Below are positions 9,639 through 18,037 of a stretch of 64,000 bases of DNA, one piece after another. The position numbers and the translations under genes are program-made. Numbering within the stretch: position 1 is the stretch's first letter; the number at the start of each line of letters is the position of its first letter. Location of the stretch: assembly GCA_002368175.1 (NCBI GenBank), contig AP018172.1, positions 8,373,001 through 8,437,000 on the forward strand, in the 5' to 3' direction. The notes beneath the pieces were generated by a model. That model worked only from the letters and a program-made list of their open reading frames with translations. It made no database searches and was not told where the DNA came from. Source of the DNA: Calothrix sp. NIES-2098 (GTDB lineage: Bacteria; Cyanobacteriota; Cyanobacteriia; Cyanobacteriales; Nostocaceae).

Positions 9639-11522
9639 TTGCAGTGGGTGAATACCGTGGTAGGTGAGAATCACATAGATCTATCAATAGCCCGCGAGCA
9701 AATGCTGCAACACATCCTTCAAATTGAAGATTTGGCAGCAATGCAAGAACGGAAACGCATTGCTCGCGATATCCATGATTCCTTAGGAAATGCCCTGACA
9801 TCTCTGAATATTCAGTTGCAAACTGCTCACAAGCTTTGGAGTCTCGACCCCACGCTAGCGGAAAAGTTTTTAGCAGAAGCCCAACGTCTAGGTGCGATCG
9901 CAATTCAAGAAGTTCGCCAATCTGTCAGCAATATGCGAGAGATTGTGCCTCTAGAGCAGTCGTTAACAGTTCTGATCGATTCTTTAGTACAAAATTTTCA
10001 TCAAGTTACAGGGATCTTACCTTCTACCAAAATTAACTTACCTGCGTCTTTGTCTACCGAGGTAGTCAAAACTCTTTACAGAATTATTCAAGAATCATTG
10101 ACAAATATCTGTAAATATGCAAGGGCTACAAAAGTTGACATCAATCTCTATCATACCTCCGATAATTTATGCCTGATTATCAAAGACAACGGCAAAGGAT
10201 TCCAACTGTCGCAAAAAAAAGCTGGGTTTGGACTCCAAGGGATGCAAGAACGGGTGTTAGCCTTAAAAGGTAATTTTAAGATTGAAACAGAACCTGGATA
10301 TGGCTGTCGCATCATTGTTAATTTACCCTTGGAAAAGCAAGAAACTTGGGAGCAAGCCACACCAGAAGAAGATAGTAGTTTAGAAAATACTGGTACAATT
10401 CCACCTACAAATACTGCTGTCAGAGAATTTGATTTAGAAAATACTGATACAGTTTTCCCTGACGAGACTTTAGCAACAGGATTTAGCTTTTCAAATTCAG
10501 ATATCACTATACTTGAAAACACTTCAACTACAGAATTCAGTTCAGAAAACGCTGACCCGATTGCGCCTGAAGAGAATTCTGCAATAGATTTTAATTTAGG
10601 AAATGACGATATAACGCCACTCGAAGAAATTTCTGCAATAACGTTTAATTTAAAATTAATTGACACAACTTTAATGCAGAATAATGCAGCACGAGATTTT
10701 AATTTAAAATTACTTGAAAAACTTCCATTAGCAGAGGCGACAGAGCCAAATTTTAATTTAAAATTACTTGAGACTCTTCCTCTGGCAGAGACAACAGCAG
10801 AAGATTCTAGTTTAAATGTACTCGATTCAAGTCCAGTTGCAGAGACGAAAGCAGAAGATTCTAATTTAGATTTACTCGATCCAACTCCACTGGCAAAGAC
10901 TAATCGCCAAAGCTTTGAACTGGACGAAAAAGCCACCTTTCCCTCTCAAGAAACAATTCTCGAAACACATAGCAATTCAGATATAATAATTGATAATGAC
11001 TTTATTAGTAAATTTGGGCATAATTTGGCTGAATTAATCGGGCCAATAGCTTTTTTCCTAGTGCAGAAAGTGTTGCAATCGTCTCCTGCAATTTCTCCGC
11101 TGCAACTTATAAAAACAGTAGCATTAGAAATTACCGACCCTAAAAAAGCAATATCAGCTTTCACTTATCAGGAATTGATAGATAAATTATCCGTCCAGCT
11201 TGCGCCTGCTAAACAAACTCCTCTTAAGCAGCAACCAAGCTTTCACAAAAGCGAATCTTTGAGTAAACCTCAAGTTAAATTAACATCAGAGAATTTACTT
11301 ATTAGTTCTCAGCGTACAAACGATGAAGCTATCTCTGAAACTTTTATACGTCAATGTCAGCTAGATTTAGCAGAATTGATTGGTCCAATGGCTACTTTTA
11401 TAGTTCAAAAAACTGTCAAATCTTCCCAAACAATTTCTCGCGCCGAATTAATAAAAAAGTTAGCAGCAGAAATTCCCGATCCTGTCCAAGCCTCCCAATT
11501 TAAACAGCGTCTACTTTCTTAA
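9639..11522 (+). CDS. DegS/NarL-type sensor histidine kinase with duplicated C-terminal domain
   Basis: About 627 residues. The N-terminal third is a soluble HisKA_3 kinase: ERKRIARDIHDSLGN gives phospho-His46, QESLTNICKYARA (from 151) is the N box, and DNGKGF and GFGLQGMQERV are the ATP-binding G boxes. There is no membrane segment or sensor domain in front. Residues about 235-440 are an acidic linker with repeated FNLKLLE and LENTDT units. The tail has two copies of a helical module, LAELIGPIAFFLVQK (GPIA at 468-471) and LAELIGPMATFIVQK (from 577), each ending in EI(T/P)DPxxA. That module reminds me of one found at the ends of other bacterial signalling proteins, but I cannot name it securely. 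No response regulator is adjacent. The frame opens at TTG 9639; GTG 9657 or ATG 9702 may be the true start. Confidence 0.88.
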   Translation: MQWVNTVVGENHIDLSIAREQMLQHILQIEDLAAMQERKRIARDIHDSLGNALTSLNIQLQTAHKLWSLDPTLAEKFLAEAQRLGAIAIQEVRQSVSNMREIVPLEQSLTVLIDSLVQNFHQVTGILPSTKINLPASLSTEVVKTLYRIIQESLTNICKYARATKVDINLYHTSDNLCLIIKDNGKGFQLSQKKAGFGLQGMQERVLALKGNFKIETEPGYGCRIIVNLPLEKQETWEQATPEEDSSLENTGTIPPTNTAVREFDLENTDTVFPDETLATGFSFSNSDITILENTSTTEFSSENADPIAPEENSAIDFNLGNDDITPLEEISAITFNLKLIDTTLMQNNAARDFNLKLLEKLPLAEATEPNFNLKLLETLPLAETTAEDSSLNVLDSSPVAETKAEDSNLDLLDPTPLAKTNRQSFELDEKATFPSQETILETHSNSDIIIDNDFISKFGHNLAELIGPIAFFLVQKVLQSSPAISPLQLIKTVALEITDPKKAISAFTYQELIDKLSVQLAPAKQTPLKQQPSFHKSESLSKPQVKLTSENLLISSQRTNDEAISETFIRQCQLDLAELIGPMATFIVQKTVKSSQTISRAELIKKLAAEIPDPVQASQFKQRLLS

Positions 11523-11872
11523 ATTCTGAAATTATCTGATTTTTCTGGAGACAATAAGTTCGTATTTCTTAAATCTTGGGAATGTTTCCGTAGTGGGTAA
11601 GGGTTTAGCAATGTAAAACTCTACGAAAAATCTATCTGTATATTTCACTCAACTTAAGTGGACTGAGGCTATTAGCCCAAAACTTCACTTCTGGGTGGAG
11701 TGACTGTCAACACAATACTTTAGCTGCAATCTGTAAGAGTTTCTATCCAATAGTTTCTTCAAAAAGATTTACATAAAATCAGCTTAAAATCTAGCGACTC
11801 AAATCAGAAAACTATAAGATTCCCTATGAAGTCTCTTAAATAAAGCCGATTTTTCAATTTCAGGGGGTACTT
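11523..11872. other. Intergenic region
   Basis: 350 bp upstream of the small membrane protein gene. No repeat, RNA gene or convincing promoter could be picked out. Confidence 0.4.
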
Positions 11873-12103
11873 ATGCCAGAAAACTATCACAATTACTTAA
11901 TCAATGACTCTGTTCACCTCGCACAATCTACTAAAGACTCTGTATATATTAATACTTTTATTTGGTTTGATATCATTATTATTCATCTCCTCTTATTTGT
12001 AGCATTTAATGCTTATAAGAAATATCGTGCTACTGTACTACGCCATAAAGTAGCCACATTAGAGAAATTGTGGCATTTAGAAGCAGATAAGAAAAAAGCT
12101 TAA
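11873..12103 (+). CDS. Small single-pass membrane protein
   Basis: 76 residues, preceded by AGGGGG 5-10 bases before the ATG. One hydrophobic segment (about residues 28-46, WFDIIIIHLLLFVAF) is followed by a basic stretch (YKKYRATVLRHK) and a charged helix ending ADKKKA, so the C-terminus is probably cytoplasmic. No family is recognised. The TPR gene follows 22 bp downstream in the same direction, suggesting a two-gene operon and perhaps a shared membrane or periplasmic role. Confidence 0.7.
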   Translation: MPENYHNYLINDSVHLAQSTKDSVYINTFIWFDIIIIHLLLFVAFNAYKKYRATVLRHKVATLEKLWHLEADKKKA

Positions 12104-12125
12104 AAACTAGCTAGGAATTTGAACA

Positions 12126-13751
12126 ATGAAATACTTATTTGTAATTTGGCTACTTATATTCAGCTTAGTTTTTCCGGGCAACGCTCTAGCTCAAATACAA
12201 CAGCCTTATACTTTAATATCTGGACTGGGAACGCATCACCATCCAGTTTCTACCCAAAATCCACAAGCGCAAAAGTTTTTCGATCAAGGGTTAAATTTGA
12301 TTTACGCCTTTAACCACGATGAAGCGGCGCGTTCTTTTAAATATGCGGCGGAACTCGATCCACAATTAGCTATGGCATATTGGGGTATTGCTTTAGCTCT
12401 TGGCCCTAATATTAACCTGGATGTAGATAGCGATCGCGAACAAGCAGCCTATGCAGCAATTCAGCAAGCTGTGGCTTTATCTAAACACGCATCTCAACAG
12501 GAACAAGACTACATTAACGCTCTAGCAAAGCGTTACTCTAACAACTCCCACGCCTATTTGTACAAGCTAGCCGTTGATTATAAAAACGCAATGGCAGATT
12601 TAGTCAAGCGTTATCCCCAAGACTTAGATGCCAAAACGCTATACGCCGAAAGCTTAATGGATTTGCACCCTTGGCAACTCTGGACTAAAGATGGCAAACC
12701 AGGGGAAGATACTGAAGAGATTTTAGCTGTTTTAGAATCAGTACTCAAAAGCGAACCGAACCATCCGGGAGCCAACCACTACTATATTCATGCAGTAGAA
12801 GCCTCCCTAACTCCAGAACGCGCCCTAGAAAGTGCCAAGCGGCTAGAAACTTTAGTACCAGCAGCTGGACATCTGGTACATATGCCTTCCCATATTTATT
12901 TTCGTGTGGGAGATTATACAGGAGCAATGCGTTCAAATGCGCTAGCGATCGCTCAAGATGAAGCTTATATCCAAAAAAATCACGTGCAGGGTTTTTACCC
13001 GTTAATGTACTATAGCCACAACGTACATTTCTTAGCTGTAGCCGCAGCTATGGCAGGTAAGTATCAAGAGGCTATCCAAGCAGCAGATAAATTAGTTACA
13101 AATGCCACTCCTTTTGCCTCTGAAGTACCAATGATTGAAGGCTATCTCGGTACTAAACTCCTGATTCAGACGCGCTTTAGCGACTGGGATAATATACTTA
13201 AATCTACTGTGCCCGACGATAAATTAGTTACTACTAAAGCACTATGGTATTTTGCGCATGGTATGGCTAATGCTGCCAAAGGTAACATTGAAGATGCCGC
13301 AAGCGATCGCGCTGCCCTGCTAAACGCCCAAAACACCATTCCGGCTAATGCAACAATTGGTATGAGTCCTGCTAGCAGTATCTTAGATATTGCCAGCAAT
13401 TTGTTAGACGGCAAAATTGCCAAAGCCAAGCAGGACTATGATTCTGCGATTAAATTACTAGAAACAGCAGTAGCAAAAGAAGACGCCCTCAACTACATGG
13501 AACCACCAGATTGGTACATACCCACAAGGGAAGCATTAGGTGGCGTGCTGTTAGCCAAGGGAGATTACGCAGCCGCAGAAAAAGTATTTCGTGCAGATTT
13601 GCAAAAATATCCTTTGAATGGGCGTTCTTTATTTGGTTTGCAAGCCAGTTTGCAAGCGCTGGGCAAAGATAACGATGCTAAACTCGTGCAAGCTCAATTC
13701 GTCAAAGCGTGGAAGAATAACGGTACACAGTTATTAGTAGAGAATTTTTGA
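12126..13751 (+). CDS. Secreted tetratricopeptide-repeat protein
   Basis: 541 residues. A signal peptide (1-22, LLIFSLVFPGNALA then Q) exports it to the periplasm or beyond. The mature part starts with GLGTHHHPVSTQNPQAQKFF and FDQGLNLIYAFNHDEAARSF, the signature of a widespread TPR family of unknown biochemical function, followed by several TPR-like helix pairs (AMAYWGIALALGPNINLDVD; later YQEAIQAADKL, DYAAAEKVFRADLQKYPLNG). Histidine-rich positions (HHHP, HMPSHIYFRVGDY, YYSHNVHFLAVAA) could bind metal, which is speculative. It is probably cotranscribed with the small membrane protein upstream. It converges on rpiA; an inverted repeat lies between them. Confidence 0.88.
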   Translation: MKYLFVIWLLIFSLVFPGNALAQIQQPYTLISGLGTHHHPVSTQNPQAQKFFDQGLNLIYAFNHDEAARSFKYAAELDPQLAMAYWGIALALGPNINLDVDSDREQAAYAAIQQAVALSKHASQQEQDYINALAKRYSNNSHAYLYKLAVDYKNAMADLVKRYPQDLDAKTLYAESLMDLHPWQLWTKDGKPGEDTEEILAVLESVLKSEPNHPGANHYYIHAVEASLTPERALESAKRLETLVPAAGHLVHMPSHIYFRVGDYTGAMRSNALAIAQDEAYIQKNHVQGFYPLMYYSHNVHFLAVAAAMAGKYQEAIQAADKLVTNATPFASEVPMIEGYLGTKLLIQTRFSDWDNILKSTVPDDKLVTTKALWYFAHGMANAAKGNIEDAASDRAALLNAQNTIPANATIGMSPASSILDIASNLLDGKIAKAKQDYDSAIKLLETAVAKEDALNYMEPPDWYIPTREALGGVLLAKGDYAAAEKVFRADLQKYPLNGRSLFGLQASLQALGKDNDAKLVQAQFVKAWKNNGTQLLVENF

Positions 13752-13752
13752 G

Positions 13753-13804
13753 ATTGGGGAATGAGGTATTGGTTATTCCTTGCCTTCCTTCCCTCATCCC
13801 CAAT
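13753..13804. terminator. Inverted repeat between convergent genes
   Basis: ATTGGGGAATGAGG (13753-13766) pairs with CCTCATCCCCAAT (13792-13804) with one bulged base. It sits between the TPR and rpiA stop codons and can act on either strand, although it lacks a clear T-run. Confidence 0.45.
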
Positions 13805-13818
13805 TCCTAGCCGTTCAT

Positions 13819-14529
13819 CTAAAATTGCCTAACAACAGGTTGACCGTCTTTAACTTCGCCAACTAAAACTAAATCGACGCAGTTGACGAAAATACCATTT
13901 TCTAAAACACCAGGAATGTTATTCAGTGTTTTTTCTAGGTTTACGGGGTCGTCAATAGAGTCAAATCTCACATCTAAAACGAAGTTACCTTGGTCGGTGA
14001 TCACTGGGCCAGCCTTTTTTACACCCATACGGAGTTCTGGTTTACCACCAAGTTTTTTAATGGCATCAGTCACAGGAGTAATGGCCATTGGTATGACTTC
14101 CACAGGTACAGCAAAACTAGAACCCAAACGGTCTACTAACTTCCCGCTATCTACTACAACGATGAACTGATTTGCCAAGTAATCAACAACTTTCTCGCGA
14201 GTGTGGGCTGCACCACCGCCTTTAATCAAATTCTTCTGGGGATCGACCTCATCAGCCCCATCAATGGCAATATCAATGTGGTCAATAGCGTCTAAGGTAG
14301 TGAGAGGAACGCCGTATTGCTTTGCTAAAACTTCTGATTGAAATGAAGTAGGAACACCTACAATATCTTTGAGTTCACCAGACTGGAGGCGTTCTCCGAG
14401 AAACTGAATTGTGTACGCCGTGGTTGAACCCGTACCCAACCCGACAATCGAACCTGATTTGACTAAAGCGGCGGCGGCTTTACCAACTTCTTGCTTCATC
14501 AACTTCACGGGGTCTGCTGCTACGGTCAT
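13819..14529 (-). CDS. rpiA: Ribose-5-phosphate isomerase A
   Basis: 236 residues from the ATG at 14529, the usual RpiA length; a frame extension to 14568 adds 13 residues that do not look like the family. The enzyme interconverts ribose 5-phosphate and ribulose 5-phosphate in the Calvin cycle and the pentose phosphate pathway. Typical motifs are present: GLGTGSTTAYTIQFLGER near residues 31-48, DGADEVDPQKNLIKGGGAAH containing the catalytic Asp/Asp/Glu set, then KVVDYLANQFIVVVDSGK. It stands alone and convergent with the TPR gene. A housekeeping gene with no unusual features. Confidence 0.97.
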   Translation of the reverse strand: MTVAADPVKLMKQEVGKAAAALVKSGSIVGLGTGSTTAYTIQFLGERLQSGELKDIVGVPTSFQSEVLAKQYGVPLTTLDAIDHIDIAIDGADEVDPQKNLIKGGGAAHTREKVVDYLANQFIVVVDSGKLVDRLGSSFAVPVEVIPMAITPVTDAIKKLGGKPELRMGVKKAGPVITDQGNFVLDVRFDSIDDPVNLEKTLNNIPGVLENGIFVNCVDLVLVGEVKDGQPVVRQF

Positions 14530-14798
14530 TCCCAAAAATGCTCCATAAAACTTATCTAGAATGAACATAACCCAAAGTTACATACATTTTGCGCTTTACT
14601 TGCCGCGTTAAGGTGGGATAACGAGGGCAAGAAGGACCAGGAAGACAGGGGAAACAAGGAGGACAACTATATGACCGTTGACAAATGACCAATGGCAATA
14701 TAGCAACATTGTTAAGTGTAAATTCGTCATGAGATAGTAGATTTAACAACGGTGACGTTGTTTTTTTATCGCGTTTGTGGCTGCAATCGGTTATAATT

Positions 14799-15479
14799 AT
14801 GCGTCAGTTTATTGGTACTTTATCCCTAGTAGTTTTGCTACAAAATTTACCAGCAATTCATCTGTTACAAGTGGCAGAAGCAGCTTCTAGCCAGCAATCT
14901 GAAGCAATTCAACAAGTAGTTAATGCCAAATGGATGACAAATTCTACCGATGGGAATTTTTATCCAGAAAGACTAATTAATCGAGCAGAATTAGCTGCAA
15001 TTATGGTGAAAGTATTTCGATTGGATAAACGCCAAGCTGTAAGCAAAGAAAATTTAGCAATTCCAGATGTACCCTCTTCTCATTGGGCATTTAATGATAT
15101 TCAAATAGCTTTAAAGACCGATATCATGAAAGGTTATCGGGGTAATTTGTTTTTCCCGAACCAAAAGGTGACAAAAGCAGAAGCCTTGGCAATTTTTGCC
15201 CAAGCTTATGGTGTGTTTCAGTTTCCTGAAGAAACTGTCAAGGAAATTCTCGCTTCCCATCCCGATGCAACTTCGATTCCATCTTGGGCTAGACAAGCGA
15301 TCGCCACAGTAATTTCCGAAGGCTTTATTAATACAGATGCTCAAGGAAATATCTTTCCATTACGTCCCATGACTCGTGGTGATATGGCTGATGTGTTGAG
15401 TAAATATTTGCAACGACAACAAAAACAACCAGATACACCAGAAGTTCCCAAAGTTCCAGATAGCCCACAATCACCATAG
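14799..15479 (+). CDS. Secreted S-layer-homology (SLH) domain protein
   Basis: 226 residues from the ATG at 14799 (a TTG at 14775 would add eight residues). A signal peptide, FIGTLSLVVLLQNLPAIHLL ending near VAEAASS, is followed by two or three SLH-like motifs: FYPERLINRAELAAIMVKVF, then IPDVPSSHWAFNDIQIALK with GNLFFPNQKVTKAEALAIFA, and NIFPLRPMTRGDMADVLSKY. SLH modules bind peptidoglycan-linked polymers and hold proteins to the wall. The C-terminus is a short proline-rich tail (PEVPKVPDSPQ) and there is no porin barrel, so it is a small envelope protein and not a large SLH porin. It is transcribed alone, divergent from rpiA. Confidence 0.88.
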   Translation: MRQFIGTLSLVVLLQNLPAIHLLQVAEAASSQQSEAIQQVVNAKWMTNSTDGNFYPERLINRAELAAIMVKVFRLDKRQAVSKENLAIPDVPSSHWAFNDIQIALKTDIMKGYRGNLFFPNQKVTKAEALAIFAQAYGVFQFPEETVKEILASHPDATSIPSWARQAIATVISEGFINTDAQGNIFPLRPMTRGDMADVLSKYLQRQQKQPDTPEVPKVPDSPQSP

Positions 15480-15984
15480 AACTGATTTCGAGAATCAAAC
15501 TGGATATGAACATCGACCGAATTTACGTGATGTTTTACCTAAACTCCTGTAGAGACCTTCCCGCACGGTCTCTACATTTAATTAATGTTAAAAATGTCTT
15601 TTTTATATAAAAATTTCTTTTAGCTCTTATACATGAAGAGGAGGAAAACTAATCTATTTTTTACTAATTGTTACCAAGTCTAGATAGAAAATAATTAAAC
15701 TTGTAATTTTACGATGGACTCAGAAATAAAATCTCAATATATTGCCAATTTTTTAAAATATTTTTATTACATTTTGTTACATTAATAGAGGTAAGTCAAA
15801 CCAAATTCTCTTGGGAAAAGAGTTGACTTATTCATTAATGCAAAAATCAGTAGTTAAACATACCAAATGACTCAATTTCCCTGTAAAAGTACAACTTACT
15901 TCAACTAAAGTTCTGTAAGCAACATTACCGTGGGAAAATCAGAGAATATTCAGAAGTAGAGATTAGAGAGGAAAACCCTATAAT
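15480..15984. other. Intergenic region upstream of dxs
   Basis: About 500 bp of AT-rich sequence holding a hairpin repeat (15549-15575, listed separately) and presumably the dxs promoter. Nothing else is recognised. Confidence 0.5.
15549..15575. repeat. Dispersed GTAGAGACC hairpin
   Basis: Perfect 9-bp inverted repeat GTAGAGACC (15549-15557) and GGTCTCTAC (15567-15575) with a 9-nt loop. It lies 70 bp after the SLH gene. No T-run follows, so it is more likely a dispersed cyanobacterial hairpin than a strong terminator. Confidence 0.6.
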
Positions 15985-17892
15985 ATGCATCTGAGCGAAA
16001 TCACCCATCCCAATCAGTTGCACGGTTTATCGATTCGGCAGCTGCAACAAATTGCCCGTCAAATCAGAGATAAGCACCTACAAACGGTAGCAGCAACTGG
16101 GGGACACCTGGGGCCAGGTTTGGGTGTTGTAGAGTTAACTTTAGGGCTTTACCAGACACTGGACTTAGATCGGGATAAAGTTATTTGGGATGTAGGACAC
16201 CAAGCTTATCCCCATAAACTAATTACAGGTCGCTACAGCAACTTCCACACCCTCAGGCAAAAAGACGGAATTGCTGGTTATCTCAAGCGGTGTGAAAGCA
16301 AATTCGATCACTTTGGTGCCGGACACGCTTCCACCAGTATTTCCGCAGCTTTGGGTATGGCTTTAGCCCGCGATATGAAAGGGGAAAAATTTAAAGCCGT
16401 TGCTGTCATTGGTGATGGTGCTTTAACGGGCGGTATGGCTTTAGAAGCTATTAACCATGCAGGACACTTGCCCAAAACTAACCTGTTGGTTGTTCTCAAC
16501 GACAACGAGATGTCCATCTCGCCGAACGTAGGCGCAATTCCCCGCTATCTCAACAAAATGCGCCTCAGCCCACCCGTACAGTTCATTAAAGATAATTTTG
16601 AGGAACAATTTAAGCATATTCCCTTTGTTGGCGAATCTCTATCTCCCGAACTCGGACGCATCAAGGAAGGGATGAAGCGTTTAGCTGTTCCCAAAGTTGG
16701 TGCGGTTTTTGAAGAATTGGGCTTTACCTACATCGGGCCAGTAGATGGGCATAATTTAGAAGAATTAATTGCTACCTTCCAACAAGCACATCAAATACCA
16801 GGGCCAGTTTTAGTACACGTAGCAACAGTCAAAGGCAAAGGTTATGAACTTGCCGAACAAGATCAAGTAGGCTACCACGCCCAAAATCCCTTTAATCTCA
16901 CAACTGGCAAAGCTATTCCTTCTAGCAAGCCTAAACCCCCAGCTTATGCTAAAGTCTTTGCTCACACTTTAGTTAAACTTGCCGAACAAAATCCCAAAAT
17001 TATTGGGATTACTGCGGCGATGGCTACAGGGACAGGCTTAGATAAACTACAAGCAAAACTGCCCAATCAATATATAGATGTCGGTATTGCCGAACAGCAC
17101 GCTGTCACTCTAGCAGCTGGACTTGCTAGTGAAGGTATGCGTCCCGTCGCCGCTATCTACTCTACCTTCCTACAACGTGCTTACGACCAGATCGTTCACG
17201 ATGTCTGCATTCAAAACCTACCTGTATTCTTCTGCTTAGATAGGGCAGGAATTGTGGGTGCTGATGGCCCTACCCATCAAGGTATGTATGACATCGCCTA
17301 TCTGCGTTGTATTCCGAATATGGTGTTGATGGCACCTAAAGACGAAGCCGAACTCCAACGCATGATCGTTACTGGCGTTAACTATACCAAAGGCGCGATC
17401 GCTATGCGCTTCCCTCGTGGTAACGGTCATGGTGTACCGCTGATGGAAGAAGGCTGGGAACCTTTAGAAATCGGCAAAGGTGAAATTCTCCGCACTGGCG
17501 ATGATGTGTTAATAGTCGGCTACGGTACGATGGTCTACCCAAGTATGCAAGCTGCGGAAATTCTCAGCGAACATGGAATTCAAGCCACTGTCATCAATGC
17601 GCGATTCGCTAAACCTTTAGATACGGAATTGATTTTACCTTTAGCTAAGAAAATTGGGCGCGTCGTCACCTTAGAAGAAGGCTGCGTCATGGGTGGCTTT
17701 GGTTCTGCGGTAGCCGAAGCTTTACTTGATGCCGATGTTGTCGTTCCAGTCAAGCGCATCGGTGTGCCAGATATCTTAGTCGATCACGCGACACCAGATG
17801 AATCTAAGGCAGCACTCGGTTTAACTAGTCGTCAAATAGCAGAAAGAGTTTTGGAAGCTTTCTTTCAAAAGCAGCTATCTGCTGTTAGTTAG
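15985..17892 (+). CDS. dxs: 1-deoxy-D-xylulose-5-phosphate synthase
   Basis: 635 residues, full length. It condenses pyruvate and glyceraldehyde 3-phosphate in the thiamine-diphosphate-dependent first step of the MEP isoprenoid pathway, which supplies chlorophyll phytyl chains, carotenoids and quinones. The ThDP-binding motif GDGALTGGMALEAINHAG with its NDNEMSISPNVG end is at about 150-184. The transketolase-like middle domain carries DVGIAEQHAVTLAAGLA with the catalytic Glu, then FLQRAYDQIVHDVC and DRAGIVGADGPTHQG. The C-terminal domain ends normally. GAGAGGAAA lies about 12 bases before the ATG. It is monocistronic with a strong terminator. No unusual features. Confidence 0.98.
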   Translation: MHLSEITHPNQLHGLSIRQLQQIARQIRDKHLQTVAATGGHLGPGLGVVELTLGLYQTLDLDRDKVIWDVGHQAYPHKLITGRYSNFHTLRQKDGIAGYLKRCESKFDHFGAGHASTSISAALGMALARDMKGEKFKAVAVIGDGALTGGMALEAINHAGHLPKTNLLVVLNDNEMSISPNVGAIPRYLNKMRLSPPVQFIKDNFEEQFKHIPFVGESLSPELGRIKEGMKRLAVPKVGAVFEELGFTYIGPVDGHNLEELIATFQQAHQIPGPVLVHVATVKGKGYELAEQDQVGYHAQNPFNLTTGKAIPSSKPKPPAYAKVFAHTLVKLAEQNPKIIGITAAMATGTGLDKLQAKLPNQYIDVGIAEQHAVTLAAGLASEGMRPVAAIYSTFLQRAYDQIVHDVCIQNLPVFFCLDRAGIVGADGPTHQGMYDIAYLRCIPNMVLMAPKDEAELQRMIVTGVNYTKGAIAMRFPRGNGHGVPLMEEGWEPLEIGKGEILRTGDDVLIVGYGTMVYPSMQAAEILSEHGIQATVINARFAKPLDTELILPLAKKIGRVVTLEEGCVMGGFGSAVAEALLDADVVVPVKRIGVPDILVDHATPDESKAALGLTSRQIAERVLEAFFQKQLSAVS

Positions 17893-17919
17893 CTAATTGT
17901 TCGGAAATAATTAATGAGA

Positions 17920-17955
17920 AATACACTCTACAGTTAGCTGTGGGGTGTATTTTTT
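17920..17955 (+). terminator. Rho-independent terminator of dxs
   Basis: A 14-bp stem, AATACACTCTACAG (17920-17933) with CTGTGGGGTGTATT (17938-17951), containing two G-U pairs and a TTAG loop, followed by a T-run to 17955. A textbook intrinsic terminator 28 bp after dxs. Confidence 0.9.
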
Positions 17956-18037
17956 CACATACAGATATCTGACTTTTATTTTTGATCTGTTGCATATGTT
18001 TAGCCCAACCAGAAATAGTGATATATGTAATTCATAG

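Noticed and set aside
10151..10936. A 261-codon minus-strand frame opposite the histidine kinase
   Set aside because: It mirrors the repetitive linker of the kinase; its low-complexity Ser/Phe/Lys pattern is the reverse complement of the acidic repeats.
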